Shown piece after piece: positions 38,556 through 46,975 of a stretch of 64,000 nucleotides of DNA. The translations under genes and the position numbers were made by a program. Origin of the DNA: Eubacteriaceae bacterium (GTDB lineage: Bacteria > Bacillota > Clostridia > Lachnospirales > Lachnospiraceae); assembly GCA_902362875.1 (NCBI GenBank), contig CABIYF010000007.1, forward strand, positions 1 to 64,000, in the 5' to 3' direction. How positions within the stretch are numbered: the stretch's first letter is position 1; the number at the start of each line of letters is the position of its first letter. The notes under the pieces were generated by a model. The model ran no database searches and was not told the origin of the DNA. It saw only the letters and a list, made by a program, of their open reading frames with translations.

Positions 38556-39518
38556 CTAAATGAGGATCAGATAGACTGTTGCGATGGAAATAACGATCTG
38601 AATGATCGCAAATCTGAAAACAGCCTGTGTATTAGACCAGCCGATTTTCTTACGGACATGGTCATGAAGCGGCATTGTTGTATTCGCAAAAATATGAATC
38701 TTTAAAAATCTAAGTAATGCAACTTTTAAAAGTCCTAATCCACCATCAAGAATCAGTACTAATGCTACTAATAGGAATAAGAATGGACTTCCTGTCTTAA
38801 GCACTGCAATACTAATAAAAATTCCCATTGCACGGCTTCCTGCATCTCCCATCATCAGACGGCTTGGTGTTGCATTGTACCATAAATATCCAAGGATACA
38901 TACAACAAACAGCAGGATAATATATGGGAACTGTGTTTCGTTACCACGGATCTGGTCGATCACATAGATTGTCATTAATGTAATGATCGTTAATGTTCCT
39001 GATAATCCATCAACCCCGTCAGAGCAGTTCGTGACATTGATCGCTGCCCATACTAAGATGATCGTAAGGATAAAGAACAATACTGGTGGAATGTAGAATT
39101 TCACACCGACCGTTGCAAGCTCTACATAAGTAGAATTAAAATGCATATAGTTAAGTGCTGCTACTGCCGCTACAAGGAAATCAAGAATTCCTTTCTTTAA
39201 CTCACCCCATGGTACTTCTGCTGCATCATCCAAAAATCCTGTTAACATTTCAACGAAAACAAGTACCAGATAGATAAACATCTCCACAGACATCTCACCA
39301 AACAGTAAAGATGCGATACAAAATACAGAAATAAAGATGATTCCTGCACCTCTTGGTTTCCCTGCGGATAACTTTCCATTATGTGCAAATTCTCTTCCAT
39401 GGTCTCTTGGCAGCCAGTCATTTAAAAAGGATGTCAGGATACATGTTGCAGAAAATGCAAAAAATACTCCGATAAATGCCGTGATCGGTAAAACTTCTCC
39501 GGCAAACATATTTAACAT
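38556..39518 (-). CDS. mraY: MraY-family phospho-N-acetylmuramoyl-pentapeptide transferase
   Basis: 320 residues with about ten membrane helices. It transfers phospho-MurNAc-pentapeptide to undecaprenyl phosphate (lipid I). Motifs are LTGFLDDAAEV, WAAINVTNCSDGVDGLSG, LMMGDAGSRAMGI and the MraY loop MPLHDHVRKKIGWSNTQAVFRF. The last departs from the usual LHHHFE-type sequence but keeps the His pattern. It stands outside a dcw cluster, so a second mraY may exist and this one may be a divergent paralogue (inference). Confidence 0.85.
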   Translation of the reverse strand: MLNMFAGEVLPITAFIGVFFAFSATCILTSFLNDWLPRDHGREFAHNGKLSAGKPRGAGIIFISVFCIASLLFGEMSVEMFIYLVLVFVEMLTGFLDDAAEVPWGELKKGILDFLVAAVAALNYMHFNSTYVELATVGVKFYIPPVLFFILTIILVWAAINVTNCSDGVDGLSGTLTIITLMTIYVIDQIRGNETQFPYIILLFVVCILGYLWYNATPSRLMMGDAGSRAMGIFISIAVLKTGSPFLFLLVALVLILDGGLGLLKVALLRFLKIHIFANTTMPLHDHVRKKIGWSNTQAVFRFAIIQIVISIATVYLILI

Positions 39519-39570
39519 TGGTATTCCTCCTAATTATCTTTTGATGATTCTTTTTATAACACAATTACTT

Positions 39571-39598
39571 AGTATAGCACGGATTTGAAATATTGCAA
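39571..39598 (-). promoter_or_regulatory. promoter of mraY-like gene
   Basis: TTGCAA (39593-39598), 16-nt spacer, TATACT (39576-39571) on the minus strand, 50 bp upstream of the start. Confidence 0.6.
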
Positions 39599-39631
39599 TT
39601 CTTATTTTGTGAAGTTTTTTAAATTTATTTC

Positions 39632-40273
39632 CTAATCCTGCTTCATTTCTTTTACTGTATCAAGAAGTTCTTTTGATGTTTCTTTGATATCTTCTGCCGC
39701 AAAAATCGCAGAAACAACAGCGACTCCATCCACTCCGGTTCCCTTTAACGTATGGATATTGTCTTTTTTAATTCCACCGATCGCTACGATTGGTATATCC
39801 ACTGCTTCTTTTATCTTTTTAATCTCTTCTTTCGATACAACATTGGCATCTTTCTTCGTCGATGTCGCACATACGGCACCAACTCCTAAATAGTCTGCCC
39901 CGCCTTTTTGTGCTTTCATTGCTTCATTCACATTATGTGCAGAAACACCGATGATCTTATCTTCTCCTAATAGTTTTCTTGCTTCTTCCACTGACATATC
40001 ATCCTGTCCGATATGTACTCCGTCTGCATCGACAGCCAGTGCAACATCAATATTGTCATTGATCACAAATGGCACCTTATATTTTGCTGCCAGCTCTTTC
40101 ATTTCTTTCGCTTCTTTGATAAATTCTTCTTGTGAAAGATTCTTTTCACGAAGCTGCAAAAATGTAATTCCACCTTCCAATGCTTCTTCTACCTGCTCCA
40201 TCAAAGTTTTCTTTTTGGCCCACGCTCTGTCTGTGACTGCGTATAATGTCATTGTCTCAGCTTCTACTCTCAA
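39632..40273 (-). CDS. thiE: thiamine-phosphate synthase
   Basis: About 213 residues from a TTG at 40273, which has AGGAG 8 nt upstream; an ATG at 40252 (MTLYAVTDRAWAKKK) without a good site is the alternative. It joins hydroxyethylthiazole phosphate and hydroxymethylpyrimidine diphosphate. Motifs are TFLQLREKNLS, PFVINDNIDVALAVDADGVHIGQDD, IGVSAHNVNEA and PIVAIGGIKKDNI. It overlaps the end of thiM by 17 bp with the TTG start. thiD and thiC are not in the window. Confidence 0.93.
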   Translation of the reverse strand: MRVEAETMTLYAVTDRAWAKKKTLMEQVEEALEGGITFLQLREKNLSQEEFIKEAKEMKELAAKYKVPFVINDNIDVALAVDADGVHIGQDDMSVEEARKLLGEDKIIGVSAHNVNEAMKAQKGGADYLGVGAVCATSTKKDANVVSKEEIKKIKEAVDIPIVAIGGIKKDNIHTLKGTGVDGVAVVSAIFAAEDIKETSKELLDTVKEMKQD

Positions 40274-41084
40274 TTTGATTGCTCCTTTCCATCCATTTCT
40301 CATCAATATTACTCATTGCATCCATAAGATGCACCTTAAATGTTCCGGTTCCTTTTGCATTTTCTTGGGCATATTCACCACAGATTCCCATCGCAGAAAC
40401 TGCTGTAGCTGCTGCTTTTAGAACATTTTCCTGGTTTGATCCGACAAATCCTGCGATCACACCATCAAGCATACACCCGCACCCTGTGATTCTTGCCATT
40501 TGTGCTGCACCATTTTTTATAAAATAAACAGTCTCTCCGTCTGTCACAAGATCCACTTCTCCTGTGATCACAATGACAGCCCCTGTTTTTACTGCCATAT
40601 CTTTTGCCATCCGGATTACTTTTTCCTGATTGTCTTTCGTTATAATGTCATCTTTCTTGGCATCTACACCATAGGATTTTTCACTCCATTGGTGCAGCGT
40701 TTTAATCTCTGATATGTTCCCACGGATCACACTAAAACGAATTTCATCCAGCAGTTTCATGGCTGTTTCTTTTCGAAATGTGGACGCACCGACTCCTACC
40801 GGATCAAACACGACTGGATGTCTGGATTCGTTTGCTTTCTTCCCTGCAAGTAACATAGATCTTACCGTATTTTGCTTTAATGTTCCCATATTGATCACAA
40901 GCGCATCACTCATATCGGTGATCTCGCATACTTCCATCGGATCATCCGCCATGATCGGTGATGCTCCCATCGCAAGGATGATATTCGCTACGTCGTTGAT
41001 CGTTACATAATTGGTAATACAATGGACCATTGCCGGATTTGTTCTAACGTTCTCAAAAATATCTTGAAAATTCAGTTCTCCCAT
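40257..41084 (-). CDS. thiM: hydroxyethylthiazole kinase
   Basis: 275 residues from the ATG at 41084 (GAAGGA upstream); the longer frame to 41159 starts in AT-rich noncoding sequence. It phosphorylates the thiazole moiety in thiamine salvage. Motifs are VHCITNYVTINDVANIILAMGASPIMADDP, VFDPVGVGAS, VIVITGEVDLVTDG and ITGCGCMLDGVIAGFVG with the catalytic Cys. The leader (41085-41160) is too short and lacks the conserved boxes for a TPP riboswitch. Confidence 0.95.
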   Translation of the reverse strand: MGELNFQDIFENVRTNPAMVHCITNYVTINDVANIILAMGASPIMADDPMEVCEITDMSDALVINMGTLKQNTVRSMLLAGKKANESRHPVVFDPVGVGASTFRKETAMKLLDEIRFSVIRGNISEIKTLHQWSEKSYGVDAKKDDIITKDNQEKVIRMAKDMAVKTGAVIVITGEVDLVTDGETVYFIKNGAAQMARITGCGCMLDGVIAGFVGSNQENVLKAAATAVSAMGICGEYAQENAKGTGTFKVHLMDAMSNIDEKWMERSNQIESRS

Positions 41085-41227
41085 TCTTTTTCCTTCTTTT
41101 ATTTCTTTTGTTGTATTCCTTTGCAGATTATACCACAAATATAAAAAAAGGTATACCAACGAATTTTCTCACACTTTGGCATTCATGGAATATTATAAAC
41201 TGTAAATAAATCTTTGGAGGTTTTAAC

Positions 41228-41470
41228 ATGAGTGATTTAGCTGCAACTGGCTGCGGAGGATCTTGTGGTTCATCCTGTTTTGGAGGAAATAACAGCTGTC
41301 TGCTTCTTTTAATCCTGCTTTGCTGCTGTGGATGTGGAAATGGTGACGGATGTGGATGTGGAAACGGAAATGGCTGCGACAGCCTGATCTGGATCATCTT
41401 AATCCTGTGCTGCTGCGGTAATGGTGGTTTTGGATGTGGAAATAACAACGGTTGTGGATGCGGATGCTGA
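41228..41470 (+). CDS. 80-residue Cys/Gly-rich small membrane-like protein
   Basis: A clear ribosome site (TTGGAGG, 7 nt before the ATG) precedes an 80-residue protein with 21 or so cysteines and many Gly and Asn. Two hydrophobic stretches ending in triple Cys (CLLLLILLCCC, LIWIILILCCC) alternate with GCGNGDGCGCGNGNG-type repeats. It resembles proteins labelled 'chorion class high-cysteine HCB protein 13' in Lachnospiraceae, whose function is unknown. A strong bidirectional hairpin follows. Metal binding or disulfide-linked surface/spore layers are possible but unproven. Confidence 0.8.
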   Translation: MSDLAATGCGGSCGSSCFGGNNSCLLLLILLCCCGCGNGDGCGCGNGNGCDSLIWIILILCCCGNGGFGCGNNNGCGCGC

Positions 41471-41510
41471 TTTTCCAGATCCTGACATAACACAAACTTT
41501 CCTTCCATTT

Positions 41511-41548
41511 AAAATGAGGATGCCTCTTAAATCGGGCATCCTCATTTT
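41511..41548. terminator. bidirectional terminator
   Basis: A perfect 14-bp stem AAAATGAGGATGCC / GGCATCCTCATTTT with a 10-nt loop, with T/A runs on both strands, between the converging Cys-rich gene and the 71-residue gene. Confidence 0.9.
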
Positions 41549-41550
41549 TA

Positions 41551-41766
41551 TCAACGCAGGATCATAAACAATAAACATAACATCCATAAATCGGACCGGT
41601 TTTGTTTGCTGCATGTTGCTTTCTGTGCTTTATAACCGTTTTTCTTTTGTTTTTCTCTTTGCTCTTTCTTTTCTCGTTCCCTTCTCTTTTGCTCTTCTTT
41701 TCTTTTTAAGCATTCTGCATCTAATTCATAGACAGTATTTTCCTCTTCCACAAAAATTTCATTCAT
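41551..41766 (-). CDS. 71-residue charged small protein with hydrophobic C-terminus
   Basis: AGGAGGTGAAG precedes the ATG at 41766, a strong site that supports translation. Residues 20-45 are almost all Lys/Arg/Glu/Gln (predicted coiled coil or helix), and the last 12 residues are hydrophobic (SDLWMLCLLFMILR). The hydrophobic end resembles the CDSLIWIILILCC stretch of the neighbouring Cys-rich protein. No family is recognised. It is divergent from the next small gene, which shares the 60-bp spacer. Confidence 0.6.
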   Translation of the reverse strand: MNEIFVEEENTVYELDAECLKRKEEQKRREREKKEQREKQKKNGYKAQKATCSKQNRSDLWMLCLLFMILR

Positions 41767-41826
41767 AATTTACTTCACCTCCTAATACTATAGGATATGA
41801 GAATAAATCTGAAGGTTGTGACAATC

Positions 41827-42312
41827 ATGGAACAAAATCAAACTTCCTGGGAAAATTTCTTCCGCAACGATTCTTCTAATATGTTAGAAGATGCACTTCC
41901 ATATCTGCCGCCAAACTTAAAAAAAATGGCTGCTATCTATATTAAACTAACGGAACTATCAAAAATCTCTACCCAATTTGATGACGAACAAACGCTTTCT
42001 GCCTGTGGCTTTGACCAGAATCCTGCTTCTATGGAATTATTATTAAATGCCATGAAACTTCGTGCACCAAAAGAGACCGCCGAACAGATTGAACAGATTC
42101 TTCAAATGATGCAGATGTTTGAAATCTATCAGAATTATCAGCGTTTTGTTGGCACGACCAGCAATCATAATTCTGCTGCTTCTTCAAATTCTGACACGGA
42201 TCTTTTCTCCAAATTAATGCCAATGATGATGGCCGGTGATCCTTCTTCCAACAACCGTCCACAGCCAAATGCTGATTTTATGAACAAATTAAACCAGATT
42301 CTCAAAAAATAA
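41827..42312 (+). CDS. small protein of unknown function, first of a pair
   Basis: 162 residues from the ATG at 41827 (GAAGG upstream; an ATG at 41797 is possible). It is Met-, Asn- and Gln-rich, mostly helical by pattern (PYLPPNLKKMAAIYIKLTELSKI, EQIEQILQMMQMFEIYQNYQ), with a Ser/Asn-rich linker and a MMMAG segment. No membrane helix. No family is recognised. An 87-residue protein follows 11 nt after the stop. Confidence 0.65.
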   Translation: MEQNQTSWENFFRNDSSNMLEDALPYLPPNLKKMAAIYIKLTELSKISTQFDDEQTLSACGFDQNPASMELLLNAMKLRAPKETAEQIEQILQMMQMFEIYQNYQRFVGTTSNHNSAASSNSDTDLFSKLMPMMMAGDPSSNNRPQPNADFMNKLNQILKK

Positions 42313-42323
42313 AGGAGTTTTTT

Positions 42324-42587
42324 ATGTCTGATCTTTCCAGTCAAATAAGAAATCTATCTGATCTCGATCCAAAAAAGCTGGAGATCATTGAATTTGTGAT
42401 CTCCAGCTGTCAGGGAAAGCCTCTTGAGCTGATCCTGCCTGATCTTATGGCTGCTGCAAGCCGTCTTTCTGAACAGGGTCTTTCTTTTACAAACGAAGAA
42501 ATCTCCATCATCATGGATGGTCTTAAAGAAACAATGTCACCCGAAGAACAGCAGCGCATCGATATGATCCGTCCTTTGATCATGTAA
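42324..42587 (+). CDS. small helical protein of unknown function, second of a pair
   Basis: 87 residues; AAAGGAG lies 6-7 nt before the ATG. Helical pattern throughout (LDPKKLEIIEFVISSC, LIMAAASRLSEQGLSF-like regions, EEQQRIDMIRPLIM). No recognised domain. Its stop is one base from the stop of the converging dehydrogenase gene, and no terminator separates them. Probably co-expressed with the preceding gene. Confidence 0.65.
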   Translation: MSDLSSQIRNLSDLDPKKLEIIEFVISSCQGKPLELILPDLMAAASRLSEQGLSFTNEEISIIMDGLKETMSPEEQQRIDMIRPLIM

Positions 42588-42588
42588 C

Positions 42589-43542
42589 TTAGGAAAGCAG
42601 TTCTTCTGCTTTCTTTAAATAACCGCGGATTACGTCACATGAATGGGCAAACTGTGCCTCTTCCTCTGCTGTAAGTTCCATTTTCACGATCTCCTCAATA
42701 CCGTCTGCTCCGATCACAACAGGCACTCCTGCTGCCACATCTTTCTGTCCGTATTCTCCATCCAGATGTACAGATAATGGCCAGACTCGTTTTTCATCAT
42801 AGAAAATAGATTTTACGATCTCACTTAACGCAATTCCGATTCCAAATTCCGTACTTTTCTTTCCAATAATAACCGTCATTCCTGCCTGACGTACTTCATC
42901 CTGTAACTGTTCGATCGTAATCTTTCCTAATGTATCTGGATTTTCTTCCTGTAATTTTGCAAACGCTTTTCCACCAATGGATACATGAGACAGTGGAACA
43001 ATCTGTGAATCCCCGTGTTCTCCCATACAGAAAGCATCGATCGAATTTCTGTGATATCCTGTCAACTCTTCTAAAATTCTCTTGATCCTTAAACTGTCAA
43101 GACTTGTTCCTGTACTAAAACAGCGGAACCGGTCGATTCCTAATGCTTTTCTTAAACATTCCCCTACAACATCGGCTGGATTTGTGATGCTGATCAGGAT
43201 TCCTTTAAATTGTGTATTTTGAATCTTTGGAATGATATCTTTGAGTCTCTCCATGGAATCCCCAAACATATCAAGCCTTGTCTCTCCCTCTTTGCGGCTT
43301 CGTCCGATCGCATTAACAAGGATATTGGCATCATCAAGATCCTCATAACTTCCTGCGCGGATCACAACTTTCGCAGGAAGGCATGCTCCCATATCATCAA
43401 GATCCAGTGCCTGGCTTTTTGCTTTCTCCTCATCTGTGTCAATCAGAACGATCTCATTTGCAAGAGCACGAAGCATCAATGACAACGCACAATGTGTTCC
43501 GACATGTCCTGCTCCTAAAATCACGATTTTTCTATTCTCCAT
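42589..43542 (-). CDS. lactate/malate dehydrogenase family protein
   Basis: 317 residues. NAD-binding ILGAGHVGTHCALSLM and LIDTDEEKA. The substrate loop is GRSRKEGETRLDMFG, and the catalytic His is in FCMGEHGDSQIV (about residue 177). At the specificity position (the Gln of LDH before KPGETR) this protein has Arg, as malate dehydrogenases do, while SITNPADVV resembles LDH. Substrate is therefore open: malate, lactate or another 2-hydroxyacid. It follows the acyl-ACP thioesterase gene by 36 bp. Confidence 0.85.
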   Translation of the reverse strand: MENRKIVILGAGHVGTHCALSLMLRALANEIVLIDTDEEKAKSQALDLDDMGACLPAKVVIRAGSYEDLDDANILVNAIGRSRKEGETRLDMFGDSMERLKDIIPKIQNTQFKGILISITNPADVVGECLRKALGIDRFRCFSTGTSLDSLRIKRILEELTGYHRNSIDAFCMGEHGDSQIVPLSHVSIGGKAFAKLQEENPDTLGKITIEQLQDEVRQAGMTVIIGKKSTEFGIGIALSEIVKSIFYDEKRVWPLSVHLDGEYGQKDVAAGVPVVIGADGIEEIVKMELTAEEEAQFAHSCDVIRGYLKKAEELLS

Positions 43543-43578
43543 CTGTTTATCCTTCCATTTAAGTATCTGTATTTTCCG

Positions 43579-44280
43579 TTATCTGCACTCGATCACTGCA
43601 TAAGGTTTTTGTTTCTCATCACACATGCTTACCAGTACTCTGTCATCTTCTTTTGCATATCTTGGATATAAAACATCCCCTTCAAAGGCCTGTTTTTTGT
43701 ATTCCACACGCAGCTGTCTGATCTCTAAATCCTGTGGCAGCTGTTCAAATGCAACTTTGACATACCAGCTGTTATTGACATGATCATTGCTGTCGATCCA
43801 GCTTTTTTGTACCTTGACTGGCTCTTTTTCTGCCCATTCTCTGGCAAGTTTGATCTTTCTCGGTTCATATTCCATCTCTAACGGCGCTTCTAATTTGTAA
43901 ACATCGATTTCTTCCTGCTCTGGTCTGATTGGCATCCCTGTTTCTGTATTTATATAAACCCAGATGGAATTGGCATAGGCCAGCCGCTCTCCCTTGTCTG
44001 ACTCCATAATAAAATTCCTTGTCGCATGAAACTTGTCAAATCCAGATCCCCATGTTCCCACAGTGATCTTTTCGCATTCCTCTGGACGTCTCTTAAAAAT
44101 GATCTGCCAGGAATTTAAAATCCATGCACGTTTCTTATTTGCAAGATATTCTACTCCAACACCCAGTTCTTCTGACTGAAACGCACTGCAGTCCTGAAAA
44201 TAATCAACAACTGCCGGAATCGATAATCTACCGCTTCTGTCTATTTCACTGTACCTGATTCTGCTGTCAAATGTATACAT
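43579..44280 (-). CDS. acyl-ACP thioesterase
   Basis: 233 residues; a double hot-dog fold of the FatA/FatB-related bacterial group. YTFDSRIRYSEIDRSGRLSIPAVVDYFQDC opens the first hot-dog. The catalytic region of the second is SWIDSNDHVNNSWYVKVAFEQLP, with Asn/His followed by the expected polar residues. It releases fatty acids from acyl-ACP in the cytosol. AAAGG lies 7 nt before the start. It is encoded just upstream of the LDH/MDH-family gene. Confidence 0.9.
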   Translation of the reverse strand: MYTFDSRIRYSEIDRSGRLSIPAVVDYFQDCSAFQSEELGVGVEYLANKKRAWILNSWQIIFKRRPEECEKITVGTWGSGFDKFHATRNFIMESDKGERLAYANSIWVYINTETGMPIRPEQEEIDVYKLEAPLEMEYEPRKIKLAREWAEKEPVKVQKSWIDSNDHVNNSWYVKVAFEQLPQDLEIRQLRVEYKKQAFEGDVLYPRYAKEDDRVLVSMCDEKQKPYAVIECR

Positions 44281-44333
44281 ATTATAGCCTTTCTGATTTT
44301 GTCATATGTTCTCTGATTTTAAGTGAAAAAATA

Positions 44334-44362
44334 GCGCAGATACTTTTTATCGTTATCTGCGC
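44334..44362 (-). terminator. terminator after leuS
   Basis: A perfect 9-bp stem GCGCAGATA / TATCTGCGC with an 11-nt loop, followed on the minus strand by TATTTTTTC. Confidence 0.85.
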
Positions 44363-44375
44363 CATTTGTATCATT

Positions 44376-46787
44376 TTATTTCTGAACGATATTTACGATT
44401 CTTCCTGGTACATAAATCTCTTTCACGATATTACCGTTTAATTTATCTCCAAGAACTTCTTTTGCTTTCGCAAGAACGGAATCTTTGTCTTCTTCTGCAC
44501 CGATGACAAGTTTTCCTTTGACTTTACCGTTGATCTGAACAACGATCTCTACTTCGTCTTCTTTCATGGCTTCTTCGTCATATGTTGGCCATGTCTGTGC
44601 GAATACGCTGTCTACATGTCCCATTGCTTCCCATAATTCTTCTGCGATATGTGGTGCAAATGGTGCAAGTAATACAACTGCATCTTCTAATGTTTCTTTG
44701 TCAACTCCGCCCTTCTTAGCCATTGCTGTTAATGTGTTTGTGTATTCCATGAATCCACTGACTACAGTATTTAAGCTGAAGTTATTTAAACGTGTTGTGA
44801 TATCATAGATCAGTTTATGACGAACTTTTAATAATTCTTTATCAGCTTCTACGCCTTTGTCTTTCTGATCCATAACGAGTTTGTAGAATCTTGTTAAGAA
44901 TCTGTGTACTCCGTCGATACCGCTTTCATCCCATTCTGCATCTAATTCAGGTGGTCCAACGAACAGTTCGTACATTCTTAAGGAGTCACATCCATAATCT
45001 CTTACAAGATCATCTGGAGATACGACATTTCCTTTTGATTTACTCATCTTGATACCGTTCTTACCTGTGATCATTCCCTGATTGAACAGTTTGTGGAATG
45101 GTTCGTCGAAGTCAATTACTCCGATGTCACATAAGAATTTTGTATAGAATCTTGAGTATAACAGATGTAATACAGCATGTTCTACTCCACCAATGTACAT
45201 ATCAACTGGTAAATATTTGTCTGCTTTCTCTCTGGATACTAATTCTTCGTTATTCTTGTTATCGATATATCTTAAGAAATACCATGAAGATCCAGCCCAC
45301 TGAGGCATTGTGTTTGTCTCACGTTTTGCATCTTTACCACATACTGGACACTTGCAGTTTACCCATTCTTCGATATCTGCTAATGGAGATTCTCCTGTTC
45401 CTGTTGGTTCGTATTTCTCAACTTCTGGTAATGTTAATGGTAATTCTTCTTCTGGTACTGGAACTGCTCCACAGTCTGGGCAGTGAACGATAGGGATTGG
45501 TTCACCCCAGTAACGCTGGCGGCTGAATACCCAGTCACGTAATTTGTAGTTTGTTGTCTTCTTACCGATTCCCATCTCTTCGATGATCTTTGGTGCTTCT
45601 TCTTTTAATTCAGAAGATTCTTTTCCATTCCAGTCTCCGGAATTGATCATGATACCAGATGCTTCTGTGTAAGCTTCTTCCATGTTCTCGATCTCTTTAC
45701 CATCTTTGGCGATTACCTGGATGATAGGAATGTCGAATTTCTTAGCGAATTCGAAGTCACGGTCATCATGCGCTGGTACACACATGATCGCTCCTGTACC
45801 GTAATCTGCAAGTACATAATCAGATAACCAGATTGGTACTTTAGCTCCGTTAATTGGGTTGATCGCATAGCTTCCTGTGAATACACCAGTCTTTTCTTTA
45901 TCCTGCATACGGTCTACGGATGATTTTAGGGATGCCTGATAGATGTATTCTTCTACGGCTTCTCTTGTCTCATCTGTTGCAAGTTCTTTTGCTAATTCAT
46001 GTTCTGGAGCTAATACCATAAATGTTGCTCCGTGTAATGTGTCTGGACGAGTTGTGTATACAGTGATCTCATCATCTCTTCCATCCACTTTGAAGTTAAC
46101 TTCTGCACCGTGGCTCTTACCGATCCACTCTGCCTGCATCTTCTTAACTTTCTCTGGCCAGTCAAGTTTGTCAAGATCAGCTAACAGACGATCTGCGTAA
46201 GCTGTGATCTTTAACATCCACTGTCTTAAGTTCTTCTTTGTAACGTCTGCTCCACAACGTTCACACTTACCATTGACTACTTCTTCGTTTGCAAGTCCTG
46301 TCTTACATGATGGGCACCAGTTAATAGGCATCTGTTTTTCATATGCAAGACCCTTCTTGAACATCTTTACAAAGATCCACTGTGTCCATTTGTAGAATTC
46401 TGGATCTGTTGTGTTAACTTCCATATCCCAGTCATAGATTGCTGAAATCTCGTTGATCTGGCGTTTGATATTCTTAATATTGGCTTCTGTAGAAATGCGA
46501 GGATGTGTTCCCATCTTGATCGCATAGTTTTCTGCTGGAAGTCCGAATGCATCCCATCCCATTGGGTGGATAACATAGTATCCGTTTAATAATTTATAAC
46601 GGCTCCATACATCACTGATCACATATCCTCTCCAGTGACCTACGTGAAGTCCGCTTCCTGATGGATATGGGAACATGTCTAAACAGTAATATTTTGGTTT
46701 CTTTCCGTCATTTACATTGACAGGGTTGTCCTGCCAGTGTTTTCTCCATTTTTGTTCGATTGCCTTATGGTTATAAGGTGTTGCCAT
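44376..46787 (-). CDS. leuS: leucyl-tRNA synthetase
   Basis: 803 residues, class I. The HIGH motif is HVGH in YPSGSGLHVGHWRGYV (about residue 42), the KMSKS motif is GIKMSKSKGNVVSPDDLV (about residue 570), and the editing CP1 domain includes TVYTTRPDTLHGATFMVLAPEH and the tight AHDDRD loop. A zinc-binding CPSCKTG...CERCGAD pair occurs near residue 160-185. Its leader shows no T-box (no TGG-ACCGCG element), so regulation is by promoter only as far as can be seen. Confidence 0.98.
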   Translation of the reverse strand: MATPYNHKAIEQKWRKHWQDNPVNVNDGKKPKYYCLDMFPYPSGSGLHVGHWRGYVISDVWSRYKLLNGYYVIHPMGWDAFGLPAENYAIKMGTHPRISTEANIKNIKRQINEISAIYDWDMEVNTTDPEFYKWTQWIFVKMFKKGLAYEKQMPINWCPSCKTGLANEEVVNGKCERCGADVTKKNLRQWMLKITAYADRLLADLDKLDWPEKVKKMQAEWIGKSHGAEVNFKVDGRDDEITVYTTRPDTLHGATFMVLAPEHELAKELATDETREAVEEYIYQASLKSSVDRMQDKEKTGVFTGSYAINPINGAKVPIWLSDYVLADYGTGAIMCVPAHDDRDFEFAKKFDIPIIQVIAKDGKEIENMEEAYTEASGIMINSGDWNGKESSELKEEAPKIIEEMGIGKKTTNYKLRDWVFSRQRYWGEPIPIVHCPDCGAVPVPEEELPLTLPEVEKYEPTGTGESPLADIEEWVNCKCPVCGKDAKRETNTMPQWAGSSWYFLRYIDNKNNEELVSREKADKYLPVDMYIGGVEHAVLHLLYSRFYTKFLCDIGVIDFDEPFHKLFNQGMITGKNGIKMSKSKGNVVSPDDLVRDYGCDSLRMYELFVGPPELDAEWDESGIDGVHRFLTRFYKLVMDQKDKGVEADKELLKVRHKLIYDITTRLNNFSLNTVVSGFMEYTNTLTAMAKKGGVDKETLEDAVVLLAPFAPHIAEELWEAMGHVDSVFAQTWPTYDEEAMKEDEVEIVVQINGKVKGKLVIGAEEDKDSVLAKAKEVLGDKLNGNIVKEIYVPGRIVNIVQK

Positions 46788-46870
46788 ATTTTATTCCTCC
46801 TAGCCGTATCTATCTCTCGCTGTCTGGCTTATATTCCCGAAAACAGCTGATAAATTCTTTAATCTTATTT

Positions 46871-46898
46871 ATTTTATCATACTGAAATGCCGTGTCAA
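46871..46898 (-). promoter_or_regulatory. leuS promoter
   Basis: TTGACA (46898-46893), 16-nt spacer, TAAAAT (46876-46871), about 85 bp upstream of the leuS start. Confidence 0.7.
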
Positions 46899-46929
46899 CT
46901 ATCCTGCTAAAAAACTTGTAAAATTATAA

Positions 46930-46963
46930 AGAGGAAATGCATCATTTCTGACACATCTCCTCT
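46930..46963 (-). terminator. terminator after L,D-transpeptidase gene
   Basis: Minus-strand stem AGAGGAGATG / CATTTCCTCT (one G-U) with a 14-nt loop, followed by TTTATAATTTTA, 13 nt beyond the stop. Confidence 0.7.
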
Positions 46964-46975
46964 CTTAAATTATGA

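Noticed and set aside
41085..41227. TPP riboswitch upstream of thiM
   Set aside because: The space is short and the conserved CTGAGA and ACCTGATCTGGATAATGCCAGCG-like boxes are absent.
41128..41508. A minus-strand frame with repetitive Pro/His-rich translation opposite the Cys-rich gene
   Set aside because: Its repeats are the mirror of GGN/TGY codons in the Cys/Gly-rich gene, which has a good ribosome site on the plus strand. The minus frame has none.
46788..46900. T-box leader before leuS (also considered before azlC)
   Set aside because: Neither leader contains the TGG-ACCGCG T-box sequence or enough length for a specifier stem.
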